Origin: Acanthaster planci
Lineage: Eukaryota > Echinodermata > Asteroidea > Valvatida > Acanthasteridae
Assembly: GCF_001949145.1 (NCBI RefSeq)
Contig: NW_019091419.1
Span: 831,476-895,475, forward strand
Reading direction: 5' to 3'
Length of the DNA stretch: 64,000 bases
Shown: positions 1 to 12,635 of the stretch, in pieces
How the letters are laid out: each line of letters begins with the position of its first letter
How positions within the stretch are numbered: the stretch's first letter is position 1
The notes under the pieces: model-generated
Database searches by the model: none
The model's input: the letters and a program-made list of their open reading frames with translations, nothing else
What the model was told of the DNA's origin: nothing
Program-made: the position numbers and the translations under genes

Positions 1-391
1 CTTGCATCATATTGTTGGATTTGGAAGCATGGGGTACAAGTGAAACTCAGGTGCTGTGTATTTCAAGTGCCCGAATAGGAGTGGTTCATAGCAACCGTCG
101 TTGAAATCAACAGAAGTGAAAACTGCGTCATGTGAAAAGGTTTCCCTCCCACTACTCTGTTACATAGCAGCCACAACTCCTCATCATTGTACCCTGTCTG
201 CACTTTCACGCTGGATGTCGTTTGATGAACATTTCTTCGGTTCCTCATCTTGCGTCGATCTCACTTGCTAAAGGTTCACGACCGTCAAAGTGTAGCAGCC
301 GTTAAAGTGTTAGGGAGTTACCAAGGTTGACTTACCAGCTGAAAGTAAGCCCTTTAGGGTATAAAATGTTAATTGCTTCCACTTTCTTCAG
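1..391 (+). other. Intron sequence upstream of the penultimate TUFM exon
   Basis: No coding exon is recognisable here on either strand. The stretch ends in a pyrimidine-rich tract and an AG acceptor at 390-391 that leads into the EF-Tu reading frame. I read it as part of a TUFM intron, with the remaining exons lying before the window. Confidence 0.6.
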
Positions 392-897
392 GTTTACATT
401 CTGACAAAGGAGGAAGGAGGCAGGCACAAGCCGTTCGTCAGTAACTTCACCCCAGTGATGTTCTCCTACACCTGGGACACGTCAGCCAGAATTACCTTGC
501 CAGAAGGCAAAGAAATGGTCATGCCAGGTATGCTTACAGACGGTAGCAGGGCTGTTCCAAGCCATTTGGCTCGTCAGGCCAGTGGTTATCTCCACTTTCC
601 TCCTTGTACGGAATGCTCGGGACTCAAGTTGAGTCGAGTTGCCAAAAATTGGGACTCGAGTTGGACTAGAGTCGAGTCATTTACATGAGCCAATACAACT
701 GCGGATGATGTTCTTTTATCTCTGGTTTTGGGTGGTTTTTTTTTTTGGTTTCATTAGGTGAGGACGTTTCTCTGACTTTGGAACTACTGAAGAATATGAT
801 GGTTGAGGTGGGACAGAGATTCACCCTGCGGGATGGCCGAATCACCCTAGGCACGGGGATTATCACGGAGATCCTTCCTCAGGTTCAGAAGAGTTAG
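392..897 (+). CDS. TUFM: Mitochondrial elongation factor Tu, last two exons (partial gene)
   Basis: EF-Tu carries aminoacyl-tRNA to the mitochondrial ribosome as a GTP complex. Only the C-terminal beta-barrel (domain 3) is in the window. Exon A (392-527) reads [15 protein letters not shown] and on to [11 protein letters not shown]. Exon B (758-897) continues with [20 protein letters not shown] and [13 protein letters not shown], ending in TAG at 895-897. The join is GT-AG with phase 1 preserved (527/758). The [14 protein letters not shown] and GQRFTLRDG blocks are hallmarks of the domain that contacts the tRNA T arm. Vertebrate mitochondrial EF-Tu has the same blocks in the same order, so the identification is secure. 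The GTPase domain and mitochondrial targeting peptide lie upstream of the window. The gene is convergent with the CDIPT-like gene. A possible AATAAA lies at 1851-1856, but the true 3' end is not certain. Confidence 0.93.
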
Positions 898-3800
898 TGA
901 GTGCCAGATAGCACGAGCCCAGCACCAGTGAAATTTTGTACAATTGTTTTTTTCATTAACGTGTGACCCGGGAACCATACCCTACTTCATAGGATGGTCG
1001 GTGTGATGGCACGGTATTTAATATGTTAATAGTAGCATGGCAGGTTTTGGCTTTCATTTATTTGGTCATTTCATAAGGTCCACGCCTCTTTAGTGATGGT
1101 TGTTACCAATGAAGATTAGGTGAATACCCTTTTACAATCAGTGATTAATTTTTTTCTGTCGTGGAAACGTTTACACGAGTGGAAACTCAATGAAAGTTTA
1201 TTTGAGAAAACAGTATCTGGCTTCCGCCTGCATTGCCGTTTTGTACAAGGTGGCGTGTAGGAAAACATACCTGTCTGTACAAGAGGTGACTTAGATATTG
1301 TGTAAGACAGTGATACAGGGAATCTGTGAACTAGGTCCAAGTTTGTCATAATTAGTTCAGAGTTACAAGCCCTCGTAGTTTTTAAACATGAAATGCGTGG
1401 AAAAAGTTATTTTATCCAGTTCCTCTCCAGCTTTGTTCTTTGGATGCCAGTTACCCAAAACAAAACACAGTGTCGTTTGTCCAAACAAATCTGTCCCGCT
1501 TTGTGTAGTATTAATCGTGCACAGTGTAATGGATACTTCAACTATTCAGAACTGCTAGGGTTTATATACTTAAGTAGTAATTTTACTTGCCTCCACAAAA
1601 TAAGAGGCAAGTTTAAAAAAGGGGTTTTAATTTCACAAAGTTGCAAAGAAGAGTTGTCTCCCAGGAGCTGCATTTGAATCTGTTATCATAGATGCTGCTC
1701 GTCACATTGCTGGACATGCTGTGACATCAATTTTGATGAATGAAAACAATTTCACATCGTTGGAAACCTTTTCAAGGTTGTCACGATACCAATTATATCC
1801 TCAGGTAGGCAGCAATAATGTGCGTACATGGATATCTTTTGTGTGTACCAAATAAAACAAAAATTCACCAAATTCAACTGATTTTCAGTTACCTAGGCGT
1901 CAATTTCATACAAGGCATATAGGCAAGTTCGTCGTATGACATAAGTTTGACAATGGTGTTTTTTAATGGGACACTTCTCCTGAAGGCAATTCTTACATAG
2001 GAACCCCCCCCCAAAAAAACCCAGCATCATCCCAGCCGTTTCATTATTTAGTAGGGCATAATTGTTGCCATATATTGCACTGAAAAAAAATCATGATCAA
2101 TGACAACTAGGATATCCTTTGAAATAAGAGTTCCACTGAAATACAGTTGTGATCGTCAATTGCCATTTCACAAGAATTAAACTTTCTGCCAGCCTTCTTT
2201 GCTGGAACACCGGAGTACGTTTTTCATTTAGTTTTGTCTTTTGTAAAATCTATGTAATTGCTGTTTCAATACAGTTGGCAAGTGTTGGAGTGATATTACT
2301 TCCTGCTCAAATACGCAGTTTCATCTCCATTTAGGGCCTCCGTTGCAAATGCCCTGTTCCCCCCCCCCCCTGAATGTTGGTCAACCACTCCGTCAGTCGT
2401 GGGAGCATGAAGCCATAGGTGCATCCAGTGGGGAAGGCAAACTGGCGCCCGGGAGATATATTGCTATTTATATGTAGCTTTTTTCAAGAAATTGACAGCA
2501 CCAACTTGAAAACTTCGACAGTCGTTTGTGGGAAACCCCCCATCTCAAGATGATGCCATGATGAACCTCTTTAACAAATCACCCTGCTGTAGGCCTACCA
2601 GGAAATATAGCAGAGTGTAACGAAGGCACACTGCATCTTTTTTTCTGTATGTAAGTTAATGAAAAGCTTATGGCATTACGCCTAAACAGACGCAGATGAG
2701 TGACACGCATCAATTGCCCTGGAAGAACTTGAACTAGAAGTTGAAGACCAAAGGTTTGGCAAGAACAGCTTTACTCTCGATCGAGCAAGGCTATTTACTT
2801 TTCAACAATGTGTGATAAAGTAAGTTGTGAAGATTATCTTGGGCCAAGCCGTGCACCCCTCCATAACTTCCTTGCAGTTTAAATTGCCACATTTGAAGTG
2901 GGAAATGTTCCCCACCTTGGTGTTACGCCAAAAGCTGTCCGGTGCCATCTGACTGGGGACATTCATGGATGGGCCGCACTTGGAACTTTGTTCTTCATGT
3001 GGCTGCACTAACGTACATTAGATGTCATTGGAAAGAATTCCACAATGCTGTTTTCGACAGTCACAAACAAAAGTTTACCATACTTTTTAAAAACCTGCCA
3101 GTCCCTCTTAAGTAGTATTGAACTCCTTTTCTTTGAAAATCTCAAGTCAGAAAAGTTGTTAAGTTTACTGGTTAATTGTGTGAAGCAGAGCTAATTTTTC
3201 AAAACCAATCGCAGACTGACGTGCGTCTCTTGAAACTTCTTTGCGAATTGTTGCTTCATTGTTAGATTGCGATCCTCCGAATTTGCTAATTTTCCAGAGT
3301 GTGCTTTCTTGATTAAGAGGATTTTTACTGAAGAAAACACGCAATCATGTACAGAACAACCTAATTCAATGTTCAACTTGGAGGCAATATTCATGATCAG
3401 AAAAATACATCAAAGAGAGGCTACATGTATCATATGGGCCTATAACCCTTAGTCTGTGATAAGTCCCCCAAATAACTGTCATTTGCCCTAAAGGGATAAC
3501 TTTTGGGGGATGCCTGTATAAAGTGCAATGTGAAATTCCCACCAGTTTTGCATTTGCAGATTTGTAAGTTCATTTTAAACTGTCTGTTTCTTGTCGGGCT
3601 GTTTCTCCGCCGGCTTCCATTTTGATTTTGTGATTTTGTTTGTGGGGGGGTATGTTATTTGTTTTATTTTAGGTTGTTCTTGTTCTTTTGTTTTTATTTT
3701 TCCAAGACACAGATCAAACATTTAACTGTGTTAAATGTGGAAGGGGTGGCTGATCTTTAATCACCTTAACAAGACTTATAAACTCATTGATTTAAATCGA

Positions 3801-5820
3801 CCTTAAAACAAGACAACAAACAATTCACATTTTGAAGTATGTTTCAACTTATTCTTAAAAATATCCGGGTCTCTCACATTTTACAGAGCAATCACTACGT
3901 GAGAATTACATCTTAACAAAACAACTCATCAGAAATTGCATCTAAAAATATGTAAAGCTAAACTTAGTGTATAGAATGAGCAGTAACGACCTTCTCATTC
4001 GTATCCCCACATGTGTCATTTAAGCTCCCGGTTCACAACAAAATCCAGTGAACTGAACTTTACTTAATATTATGCACACTCCAAACGACTTATATTAGCC
4101 ATGTTTGATTCGATACTTCGGTCAATCAAATCAAACATGGCTAATATAAGTCTTTCTGGGCCAATAGGAAAGGTGAACTTTCCTGCACTGTAAAAAGTAA
4201 TAATGTGTTTCTTAAGTTCTTACTTGATTTATATATCTTATGATTTGTGTAGTGGTTAAGGACAAACTGAAGGAAGTAATATTTCGGAAATGGTATCATT
4301 TGTTTTAATTTGGTTTAAATTCAAATGGTTTCTTTAACATTATTTCTGTACTTTACCATAAAGAAAAAAAATGCCGGGTAAAAGCTTGGAGGTTTCTAGA
4401 AATATGAAAATTGGTTTTAACTTGGAAGAACTTGCATCAATTTCTGTTTCTTCTGAATAAAATAAATTCACTGGATCACTGCAGCATATAAATGTTGTTT
4501 ACAGTAACTGCGAGTAAAGCTCAATGATTCAACCCTGAGTGTTTTCCTTGTGTCATTTTGATGCGGATGTATCCTCCTAGGTGTGAACCTGTGCCTCAGC
4601 CCTTAAATGCACCACTACTTATTTACATTTTGTATTTAAAAGTCAAAATCTCTGATATCAAATTATTACTTTATAAGCTACGTTTACAAGGGCAGATTTG
4701 TGGCTGGGGTTTTCTTTTTATACACAAATATAAATGTTTGAAAAGCAGAATGGTCAGTTTTGAACGTTTCCAGTTAAAAGGGCTTCTATCTGAGTGTTAG
4801 ATTACCTCCCCAGCACTTACTCATGCAAGCGTGACTGCCTTTGATTTCAGGCCAAGGGGACTTCTTACATTTAACCCAGCTTGGCCCAAGTAAGTGGCCT
4901 GATGAGCTGGTTACTCGGGAAAGAATCCCACAATACAAAGCAAAAACTTGGCAATTTAATTGAGACTGCAAAGAAAAGGTGACATCGTTGTAAATACATA
5001 GTTCGGAAAAAACATAGTCACATGTAGTGGCAAATTGGCTCAAGTCCTCAAAGCTCTGTGAAATGTGTGTTCGGATGTCAGTTGCTTTTAATTGTCTGGA
5101 TTCATTCAGCAAATTTACTCAAATTTAACCTTTTGACCTGGTGAGGGCACTTCAAATAACCTGAGATCATTAGTTTATAACCATCAGTTGCCCATTTCCA
5201 TTTACACCTGTGAAGAAAGCACAAGCAAACGCAAGGGAAGAGCACACAGTTCATTAACAAGAACTACAGCATATTAACGTCAATGAACCAAAGTACTGTT
5301 AAAAGCTAGGGGAGATGCCTGATTCAAATCTGGTTTTCAAATAGTGCATTGGTTGTTCTAGAGGTAATACATGTACATTGTTGCTTTCAAACTTATACAA
5401 CGCTACATTTTTAATTTCAGTTGAAAAGAGCCATTCTCAATTCAAACCGTGTTGCATTTGTGCGATTGGAGACTTTGAAATGTTCGGTGGAGGCAAACAT
5501 ACTGGTCACACATGACTAGTATCGTACTGACATCATTGTATGCGTCACTTTAAAGATCATGAGCGCATGCTTAGAATGACATAAACAATAGCGGACCCGT
5601 CTCGTGGGAGTGGTATGTTTGCTGCAACTAAGCGTCTCAAAAGCCTCTCGTAACACTACGGTGTTACAGAGGAAAGATTTTTCAAGGAACTTTTAAAAAA
5701 AAAAAAAACAGCACGGAGGAAGACCTGCATCTGTGCATCGAAACCAGCCTCTAGCACACAGCTGCATGAATCTCAAGGCAGTTCAGGTGTGGCTCAGAAA
5801 CCCTGGGGACTTCATCACTG
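898..5820. other. Intergenic region between convergent TUFM and the CDIPT-like gene
   Basis: This region must contain the 3' UTRs of both flanking genes. I find no conserved reading frame on either strand, only short random ORFs. It includes C and G homopolymer runs (near 2360 and 3645), an AATAAA at 1851-1856 that could end TUFM transcripts, and the hairpin at 4087-4152. Confidence 0.5.
4087..4152. repeat. Perfect 24-bp inverted repeat (hairpin)
   Basis: The left arm 4087-4110 (GACTTATATTAGCC through ATGTTTGATT) is exactly complementary in reverse to the right arm 4129-4152, around an 18-nt loop. No coding potential is seen. It may be the remnant of a fold-back element or an internally deleted miniature transposon. 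Confidence 0.85.
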
Positions 5821-8800
5821 TCAGCTTTCAGGTGTCTCGACCTCCGTTAAGCTGCTGCTACTCTGGCTGATATCGCTGCTTATCATCTGCTGGATGTGGG
5901 CCCAGATGCAGTACCCCTGCAATGAAGCAGTGATTGGTTTATAGTGGGGGGGGCAATATTGGGGTTTGGCAGGGGGGGGGGGGGTTCAACGGCCTGACTG
6001 ATAAATTGAAAAAATTGAAAATTGAAAAAACTGATAAAGCATTCCATACAGGATGCTTACTTCACTCCAACTTTACTCCTGTTTTCTTCTCTCTGGCTTC
6101 CTCATTTCTTACGTCCCCTTTTTTTTAACTTACCCCGCCCCCTCACAATGCCCATATTTCAAAGTGGCGGAGAGAAGCAGGTTCTCTCTTTTGTTAGTCG
6201 GAGTCAGAATTACTCGGTTGCAGTTCAAAACCATGCTTGAGCATGCGCGTCACTAGCACTTTTTTTTAGGGTGGGAGGGGAAGAACCACTTCTTCAAAGG
6301 GGAAGATTTCTGGGGGGAATGGTTACGCATTTATCAGCAACGAACTGATAAATCATAAAACAGTTAACATGGGTTAATTTTGAGGATTTTTCAAGCACAA
6401 CTGTGTTTAACGTCACTTTTCCTCTCTTTAGTATGGCTTTTCTCCCTGTTATTTTTCAGGTGGCAAGAACTCTGCCCAATGCCCATGTGGATGAATCGAC
6501 GGCTGTGGCCACCTCTCATAGAGTGATGTATACCTTCAGGCCACAGTCAAGCAATTTGGACATGGTCTTGAACTGCCTCTATTTCTGTTGTACTGTTACC
6601 TCAACCACTGAGCAGACGGCCCGTCCCCCACTGAGGACAGCGATGCCGATGTACTGCATCGTCCTGGGAATGAAGACGCTGGACCCATAAAGCCCAAAAC
6701 GGCAAACGTAGAACCACACAGGAAGCAGATCCAAACTCATGATGGCATACATGCCAAGTAGAGACTTGAAATCTGAGCAGGAACGCAGAAGAGACAAAAA
6801 ATTCAATTTAACATGTACTTCTGGCAACACAGATTAATATGCACGCTTCGAGAGACACAATGGTGTGAGCTAATCAAAAAGGGCTACAGATACAGCATTT
6901 ACTTGGGATGCATTTCCATTTGGGGCATTATCTGTAATGAACTTTTCTCCATCAAACACACGCTGTGCTTACTCATTTAGAAGTTGGCTGCATGCAGAGT
7001 GCATGGCCATGTCCAAATTTCTTGGGGAGAGTTCAAGCTATAACTATAGTTCGATTTGATCAATGTTGCCTGAACAATGGATGGTTTGGACCATAAAGTC
7101 AACCACTGGAACCAGGTGCNNNNNNNNNNNNNNNNNNNNNNNNNNNNNNNNNNNNNNNNNNNNNNNNNNNNNNNNNNNNNNNNNNNNNNNNNNNNNNNNN
7201 NNNNNNNNNNNNNNNNNNNNNNNNNNNNNNNNNNNNNNNNNNNNNNNNNNNNNNNNNNNNNNNNNNNNNNNNNNNNNNNNNNNNNNNNNNNNNNNNNNNN
7301 NNNNNNNNNNNNNNNNNNNNNNNNNNNNNNNNNNNNNNNNNNNNNNNNNNNNNNNNNNNNNNNNNNNNNNNNNNNNNNNNNNNNNNNNNNNNNNNNNNNN
7401 NNNNNNNNNNNNNNNNNNNNNNNNNNNNNNNNNNNNNNNNNNNNNNNNNNNNNNNNNNNNNNNNNNNNNNNNNNNNNNNNNNNNNNNNNNNNNNNNNNNN
7501 NNNNNNNNNNNNNNTAGGGCATGGGCGCACAACCCATGATCAACAGCCGATTCCACTCATTAGTATGGAGGGAACCCATTCACACGAAAACAACTGTAGA
7601 TGTCATTGACCATGAATGCTGAGACAGCTGCAGCCAACAGCAAAATGTAACATTGAGATTTTACAAAATAACCCTACTTTGGACATTTGAGAGTTACTGT
7701 ATTGTACTTACACGCTGTTATTGTTAAAAAACAAGGGACTAGTTGTTGAACTATAAGCCCATGTCCGAACCTGCCACTGCTGAATTCGCTAGATCATGTG
7801 ACAGCACCATTATGCCTATTATTTTCAAGCTGTTACGCACAACTTTGTATGATTATGCAAACCCTTAGATCACAGCAGGGACGGATCCCACAAAAGCGAC
7901 CATCTGCTTACGTTGTGGCTATGCATAATTGGAATTTTCTCAATGGACTTACTGTCAGCCATGACATTTTTGATGAGCCAAGGAGCCTGGCTGTAACTTG
8001 ACTTCCACTGGGACCCTGCTGTATGCGTGCACACGAATGTGCACCATTCCAGGGCAGACACAAAATATCCCCACTAGAAAAAAAAAAAAGCCTGCAGTCA
8101 ATGTCACTGATGGGGAGCTACTGTGTGGAGTGAAATTTTGATGATACGAAATGCAGACTCGTTGATCGTATCCGCCCCGAACGGGACCAAGAGAGGGCGC
8201 CATTTTTCTAGCAATGGAGGCTTCTTGAGTAGGGTGTGCAATTTGCTGGTTTACACACGACTATGCAATGCATGCATTGCACTCACATGTCGCTACAAAT
8301 GAAATGAACACTCCCCACTGCCAAGTGTCTCTTTTCCACCAATGAGGGCATGCTTCTGCTCAAGGGGGGACTGTGCACGCCTACATGTATGTGCCCATGA
8401 CAACTGTCATGTATCAGGATTAGAATCCTAATTGAAAGTGTTCAAACCAACTGGTAGTTTACTATCCGTTAAAAATCACCCATATAACAGTCACACAGAC
8501 ATAGCTGAGACGGGGCCAGGCAATTTTGCTTTGACATAATGCACGACATAAAATCACCAATTGACTCTTACCAATTGAACACATAATTTGCTCATGCACC
8601 AAAAAGTTCCACTTGAAGTAACATCTACCTCAGATTACAGTTGGCCACTTTAAAATACACTGTTTCAAATATTTATGGAAGTTCTAAAGTAAACAAAGAG
8701 GCTCTTAACCCCTTTGCGCCGGGAATTTCTTCCCGAAAGCCAACTCACAGAATTCAAGCCTTGCTTGGCCACGAAGGCCACCTGCCAAACCGCAAATTCT

Positions 8801-11800
8801 CGGTTTGTGGCCCTGCGTGCTCTGCATGCTTTGAATTACACAGTGAAAAGGCTCATTGTTCGGTGGCATGTGGCTCTCCTCACGCTTCCACATTCCCGTT
8901 GCCTCTTTTCAAAGTGGGGACTATTGTGAAGCTGGTGATTATGATGCAAATTCGGTCTCTTCATTTCTGGGCTACAAAAAAAAGGCCAATTACCATATAC
9001 ACAAGAGCCAGGGTCTGCCTTCTTTCACCGTGTTTGATCGAGCGTGGGCGTGTCTAGCCGCGTCCCGGCGCGAAGGGGTTAAAAGAGAGATAAATGCTGA
9101 AGAGACCCATTGCCATGTGACTGATGCCACAAAACTTACTCTAAACAGGGAGGTCCAGAGCATTCCACGACCAAAATTATCGATGGCCACGTCAAGCTGA
9201 AGTTGGAATTAAAGGTAAATAAATATTTGATAAAGCTTCATCTCCAAAGATGGCAAGAAAAGCACTAGATGTTTGACGGGGTCCTGAGGAGAGCCATGAC
9301 CTCCCATTTCAAGACGTTAAAATTTACAACTTGGAGAACACCACATAATCAGTACATCTTACATCTTTCCGCCATGTCAATAAGTCTTCTCTAAGGGAGG
9401 ATAAGGTTGGCATATACAGGAACATGTTATTTCTCAATTTTGGACCCCGGCTTTAATCTATTCTAGTGTCAATCTTTCAGGGTTGGTCCTTCCATATCCC
9501 TGTGGGATTTTCCCAAGTTTTTATACTCTTGCCTTTGCAGAAACTCTTTTAACTTTCTCCACTTTACTCACCTGAAGAATTTACAAGTTTGACACTAAGG
9601 AGACATGCTGAATGGCTGGCCTTCTGAAACTACACTACACATATATCTCCCTCTAAAAATCTAGCATAATTTGTGGTTCCTTAGGTTGACTTGTATACAA
9701 CTAATGTTCATCAAGCTCACCCAAGCTCCAAATGCTGAGGTCTGATGCAGTCGCCTAGCAACGGCTCCATCCACAACTATAAATACAAATGGATGCTAAG
9801 AGGTTTCTTTGCTTGTTTTGCTCATGCTTGTTTCTTTCATAGTCTATGAAAGAAACAAGCATGAGGTTTTGACATAAATAGTATCTAGAAATTACATTGA
9901 AACACCAAGGTCCATATTTCCTTATGATCTGAAAAACACTAATTGGAAACTTTTTAAAAAAAATTATGCCCACGGATGAGGTAAATGATTAAGGGCAATA
10001 CAAAAGTTATTCAAGGTTTCAAATTTTGTTTCACACAGAAAAACAAAAGAAGGCAGTCACAGAAAAACAACCAACATCGACAGATAGCAAGGCCCTATCC
10101 TTTTATACATTAGTTTTCATTTGCCAGCTTCAGTGAGTCTTTATTCCACGTAATACTCTCAAAAGGAGAGGTTACAAAGGAGTCAGTCTATTACCATGGC
10201 AACACACAGATTTACTTGATTCCTTACAACGTCCAAACTCATTGATAGAGGAACACCTCCGGTAAAAGAACAGCGCCAGAGTTTAGGTTCTAAGTAACAA
10301 CTATGGTAACACTATATGATAGAATAGGACACGCTGTGAAACTCTCTTCCATAACGTCAGTGTTGCCAGCAGAGTTATCCACCAGGCATTAAAACATTTT
10401 CACTTGTCCATCAATTTTCCCTGATAGCTCTGTGCTACCACAATTCAGTACCCTAGGCTCCAGGGTCATGACTGATTCAACCTCAGGAATAGCGCAATGA
10501 GGAAGTCTGCTCCATACATTATGGGCCTGTTTGTTTACGGATCTGGATCTCAACCAGTGATCCTAAAATATGGCTGTGCTGAATATCTGAATATTCGATT
10601 GATTATCGAATAGTCAAATACTATTTTCCAAATCTGAATATTTGAATTCAAAATTCATGAAAGGAAGGGAGACTTTTTTTTGTTTCAAATGAGAAAAATT
10701 GCGTTACGGAGGCTTGTTTTGACCAGATTCAAAGAAATAGAAATTATCAACAGGGCAAGACAGTATTGTTCATCTCTTAAATCTTGTTAAATCGTGGCTG
10801 GAGATACTCCTAGATGTAAGAAGCTATTGTAGTGAGTATAATGTACAATTGTGTGCATTATTGCAACTGATTTTGTATGGTTTAATCATCAACAATCCGC
10901 CTGTCGGTAAGACCGAATATTGGGAAATTCAATTGAATTGAAGGTTGAATATTTGAATAGTGAATTATTTGAATCGACTCAGCCCTATCGGTATCCCAAT
11001 GCTAGTTCACTTATCCATCAGGCAGGTTCTGGTGTCAGTGAATGAAATGTAGGTTCACTGATCGCGATCTGGATCAGGGCGAAACACATGGGCCCATAGA
11101 CCAGAGTTTATGAAGTTGAATACGCACAGTCGAGAAAGAATGATGTCAAGTAGAAGCCAAGGAACCATGGTGGTTGCTTCAAGAAAAACCACGACACCAG
11201 CAGCAGCAGTAACCTCACATAACCTGTTGGCAAGATCATTATGATACAGTTAAGATCTTTTATACAGAGCAGCAGAATACAGATGTTTGTGAGTGCTGTG
11301 GTAAGATCTATTACACGAGGTGAGAGATGAAATGTTCCATTCCACGACGTAACGCCGAGTAGAATGGAACTTCATTTACATTTGTTTTAGGCAGTACCTG
11401 CATATATCCTCTTCTGTGAGGAGAACAAACAGTCCTCATGTATAAATATTTACGTTCATCATTTTGCGAAACAAATTTGTGTCCGCAGCACCACCCAATG
11501 GTTGCACTGTGCAATGTTAGACTGGTTCCTATCACTACATTATTTTCCTCATGTCTTACTAGAATGCAATATATGAAATGGGGGTGGGAACCAGTCAAGT
11601 GAAAGGAAGATCTATTCACTGGATACTGTGGAATAGAATGAATGTGATCAATGATCACTAATCAAATGATGGGATTTATGCACTCAGCACAAAATCTGAA
11701 GGAGTCCAATTCAGGGAGATTGTATATTTGGGACCCCATTTTTGTCATTTTTTTTCTTATAAAACTGGTCAGCCCCCCCCCAAAAAACAAAGGCAATGCT

Positions 11801-12635
11801 CTCTTTATTGCGTTGACCCTAATTTTTGAAATTTCAAACTGGAAATTGTGAGTAAATGTGACTTTCTTACTGATAAACCGTGTGCGTGTGTGTGCCGACA
11901 TGACACGCTTTTTGTGAATGATCCGCTAGGCCGGCACGCCCTGACGTCGTCTCCAGCACACATTCAAATCGCTTTTTAAACGACATTGCAACTTCAAGCT
12001 CAACAACAAGACTGTTTCCAATTTAAGGGGACATTTCTCTTTTCTTCCCAAATGTGAGTAAACCTTACCATCATTATTGGAATCGCCAATTCTCACTTAA
12101 TCCAAAGCCGGACGCATTAGACAGTTTAAGGACCACTGTGTGAAATGAATGAATGGGATGGAAAGCCTATGGAAGGTACTTCGACCCCAATATTGCCTGA
12201 CCATGCCGATGTGTTAAAAAAGGCAATCTATAGGGTCCAAGTTGAAGTTACTCGGACTACATTGCCATACTGGGTAGCACCAAAGACTACAAAGTTCAAG
12301 TTGGGCATGAGCCATGGACACAGTTGGGGCAGTGACACATTTGGGGTGTAACATTACAATACATATGAAGAGTAGTCCCAGGCCGGATGCAGCTCGGCTT
12401 AGGCCCGAGGGCTAGGCACCGGTGTGGCACGGCCCAATGACAGACCATGTAGGAAGGAGTGGACAGACATATCATATTATGACATGACACTTCGTCTTAA
12501 CGTCTTCCGGGATGCACGTAATCTTTGGGTTTTATTTCTTTATCTAAGAAAGCAAAACTTTTAGTATAAAGAGATCGAGGCCTTTTATACTTACTCACCA
12601 ATAATATTAGGAATGTAACAATAGATGTTCTTCAT
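5821..12635 (-). CDS. CDP-alcohol phosphatidyltransferase, phosphatidylinositol synthase (CDIPT)-like, 8 exons
   Basis: Predicted multipass membrane enzyme that joins a CDP-activated diacylglycerol to an alcohol, probably inositol, in the ER. Minus-strand exons: 12635-12599, 11223-11128, 9776-9721, 9196-9140, 8073-7953, 7627-7586, 6772-6600, 5916-5821. All have GT-AG borders, and the total is 678 nt (225 residues; human CDIPT is 213). Residues 1-14 (MKNIYCYIPNIIGY) match the CDIPT amino terminus. The complete CDP-alcohol motif D-x2-DG-x2-AR-x8-G-x3-D-x3-D is present as D44, D47, G48, A51, R52, G61, D65 and D69, assembled across exons 2-4. Several hydrophobic spans follow, and the tail is serine-rich. 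It differs from typical CDIPT around the motif (QTSAFGAWLDVAIDN), so it may be a paralogue with another alcohol substrate. The donor of exon 6 (GTGTGA) is weak and lies near the assembly gap, so an extra exon there is possible. Confidence 0.82.
7120..7514. other. Assembly gap (395 Ns)
   Basis: An unbroken run of N inside the intron between exons 6 and 7 of the CDIPT-like gene. Reading frames drawn through it are meaningless. The gap could hide a small exon, although the exons on either side already join in phase. Confidence 0.99.
8705..9082. mobile_element. TTAA-flanked miniature inverted-repeat element, family A copy 1
   Basis: TTAA duplications at 8705-8708 and 9079-9082 bracket a 370-bp element. 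It starts CCCCTTTGCGCCGGGA and ends TCCCGGCGCGAAGGGG, so the terminal inverted repeats match at 15 of 16 positions. TTAA target duplication with CCC termini is the signature of piggyBac-type transposition. The inside has no transposase and is clearly related to the copy at 15598-16021. It lies in an intron of the CDIPT-like gene. Confidence 0.85.
9821..9865. repeat. 45-bp near-continuous palindrome
   Basis: The 22-bp arms 9821-9842 (CTCATGCTTGTTTCTTTCAT plus AG) and 9844-9865 are perfectly inverted around a single T. It lies in intron 2 of the CDIPT-like gene, about 45 bp upstream, in transcript direction, of the exon that carries the DG-x2-AR motif. Confidence 0.88.
10571..10987. mobile_element. 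Possible hAT-like miniature element, AT-rich
   Basis: The left end (GGCTGTGCTGAATATCTGAA) and the reverse complement of the right end (AGGGCTGAGTCGATTCAAAT) share a loose GGCTG start followed by GAATAT/TTGAAT-rich inverted sequence. I cannot see a clear target duplication, so class and borders are tentative. It lies in intron 2 of the CDIPT-like gene. Confidence 0.35.

Noticed and set aside
4786-5112. 108-codon minus-strand ORF
   Set aside because: Lies beyond the stop of the CDIPT-like gene, with no motif and no splice context. Probably chance.
6977-7579. Long ORFs of mostly unknown residues on both strands
   Set aside because: They are translations across the 395-N gap and carry no information.
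9540-9620. Possible exon 3 of the CDIPT-like gene next to the CTCACCTG donor-like site
   Set aside because: Its frame would not join its neighbours without a stop. The exon at 9776-9721 carries the DG-x2-AR motif and fits both phases.
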